Origin: a virus | Virus record (IMG/VR): IMGVR_UViG_3300036945_001121 | Span: 1-58,673 of that record | DNA: 58,673 bases | Direction: 5' to 3' (one strand) | Made by a program: the position numbers and the translations under genes | Notes under the pieces: model-generated | What the model was told of the DNA's origin: nothing | What the model saw: the letters and a program-made list of their open reading frames with translations, nothing else | Databases searched by the model: none | Shown here: positions 58,451-58,673 of the stretch, one piece after another | How the letters are laid out: each line of letters opens with the position of its first letter | Numbering within the stretch: position 1 is the first letter of the stretch

Positions 58451-58526
58451 GATGGTATAGTGTAAAGGTTTGCACAGAACACTGTCACTGTTCAAGTCGG
58501 GGTTCAATTTCCCCGTACCATCGCCA
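58451..58526 (+). tRNA. tRNA-Asp (GTC)
   Basis: Acceptor GATGGTA/TACCATC with G discriminator, anticodon stem GAACA/TGTTC with loop CTGTCAC giving GTC, T arm CGGGG-TTCAATT-TCCCC-like, encoded CCA at 58524-58526. Confidence 0.9.
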
Positions 58527-58532
58527 TTTTTA

Positions 58533-58607
58533 TCCTTCACAGGTGTTATAGTAGCATTTCCCGTTTGGGGCGGAAAGGACTCGGAGCGTAACCGAGGTGG
58601 AGGACCA
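58533..58607 (+). tRNA. tRNA-Pro-like relic (TGG)
   Basis: Acceptor TCCTTCA/TGGAGGA and an encoded CCA are present. The anticodon arm needs a bulged C to give loop TTTGGGG (TGG). The T loop reads AGCGTAA instead of TTC-containing, within a good CTCGG/CCGAG stem. The missing TTC argues for a degenerate or non-standard tRNA. Confidence 0.5.
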
Positions 58608-58619
58608 TTTTATTACGGT

Positions 58620-58673
58620 GTTGGTTAAGCTGGAATTTGGCAGACAGTATGCATTTAGACTGCATGAGCCTTG
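58620..58673 (+). tRNA. tRNA-Leu (TAG), partial at window end
   Basis: D region TGGAATTTGGCAGAC is typical of Leu; anticodon stem ATGCA/TGCAT with loop TTTAGAC gives TAG. The long variable arm begins (GAGCCTTG) and is cut by the window edge. The exact 5' end is approximate. Confidence 0.75.

Noticed and set aside
1-58673. Lysogeny, diversity-generating retroelement or known anti-phage defence system
   Set aside because: No integrase, reverse transcriptase, repressor or recognisable defence operon is visible in the window.

Overview
The window is an AT-rich stretch of a large tailed phage of the T4-like myovirus type. The evidence is a set of recognisable T4-style morphogenesis proteins: large terminase (gp17), probable small terminase (gp16), contractile sheath (gp18), tube (gp19), tube initiator/cap (gp54/gp48-like), wedge proteins (gp53, gp25, gp6), tape measure, neck protein, clamp loader (gp44) and primase (gp61). 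The host cannot be identified from the sequence. No integrase, repressor or other lysogeny gene is visible.

Layout. 0-5 kb: a plus-strand metabolic operon with a RmlD-like reductase, ThyX, a small nucleotidyltransferase, a SLOG (DprA/LOG-like) protein, RmlA and RmlB, giving dTMP and dTDP-sugar synthesis. 5-7.6 kb: a small MscS-like membrane protein, the primase, and a PD-(D/E)XK homing-type endonuclease. 7.6-12.2 kb: mostly minus-strand small late genes, many starting with a similar short amphipathic leader, plus a neck protein and four small plus-strand genes of unknown role. 12.2-27 kb: terminase, sheath, tube, baseplate hub, tape measure and wedge genes, interrupted by a GIY-YIG endonuclease. 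27-30 kb: small terminase, dUTPase, clamp loader, gp25. 30-41 kb: large plus-strand surface proteins (two with Thr-rich linkers, one of which is a serine protease), a GT2 glycosyltransferase, giant structural proteins and a collar-type tip. 41-50.7 kb: minus-strand tail-fibre/baseplate genes ending at gp6. 50.7-54.5 kb: small accessory genes (RecB-like nuclease, HExxH metallopeptidase, HNH). 54.5-56.9 kb: tail fibre and surface proteins. 56.9 kb to the end: a tRNA cluster (Tyr, Leu, Thr, Asp, a Pro-like relic, a second Leu cut by the window edge) with an HNH endonuclease inserted in it.

Three observations stand out. (1) A T4-late-promoter-like box, consensus (A/T)TAAATA, occurs before about 30 genes on both strands. 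At 20 of them it ends exactly 5 nt before the start codon. By T4 geometry (box at -13 to -6) the A of ATG would be +1, so much late mRNA may be leaderless. (2) Two consecutive virion surface proteins carry mucin-like poly-Thr linkers, and the next gene is a GT2 enzyme with a polypeptide GalNAc-transferase-like DxH motif. With the dTDP-sugar genes this suggests that the phage O-glycosylates its own tail proteins. (3) One of those proteins is a trypsin-fold serine protease whose catalytic Asp and Ser are split by a roughly 390-residue RCC1-like insertion.

The genome is compact: many convergent pairs overlap at their stop codons and only a few strong terminator hairpins exist. Portal, prohead protease, scaffold and major capsid genes are not in this window.
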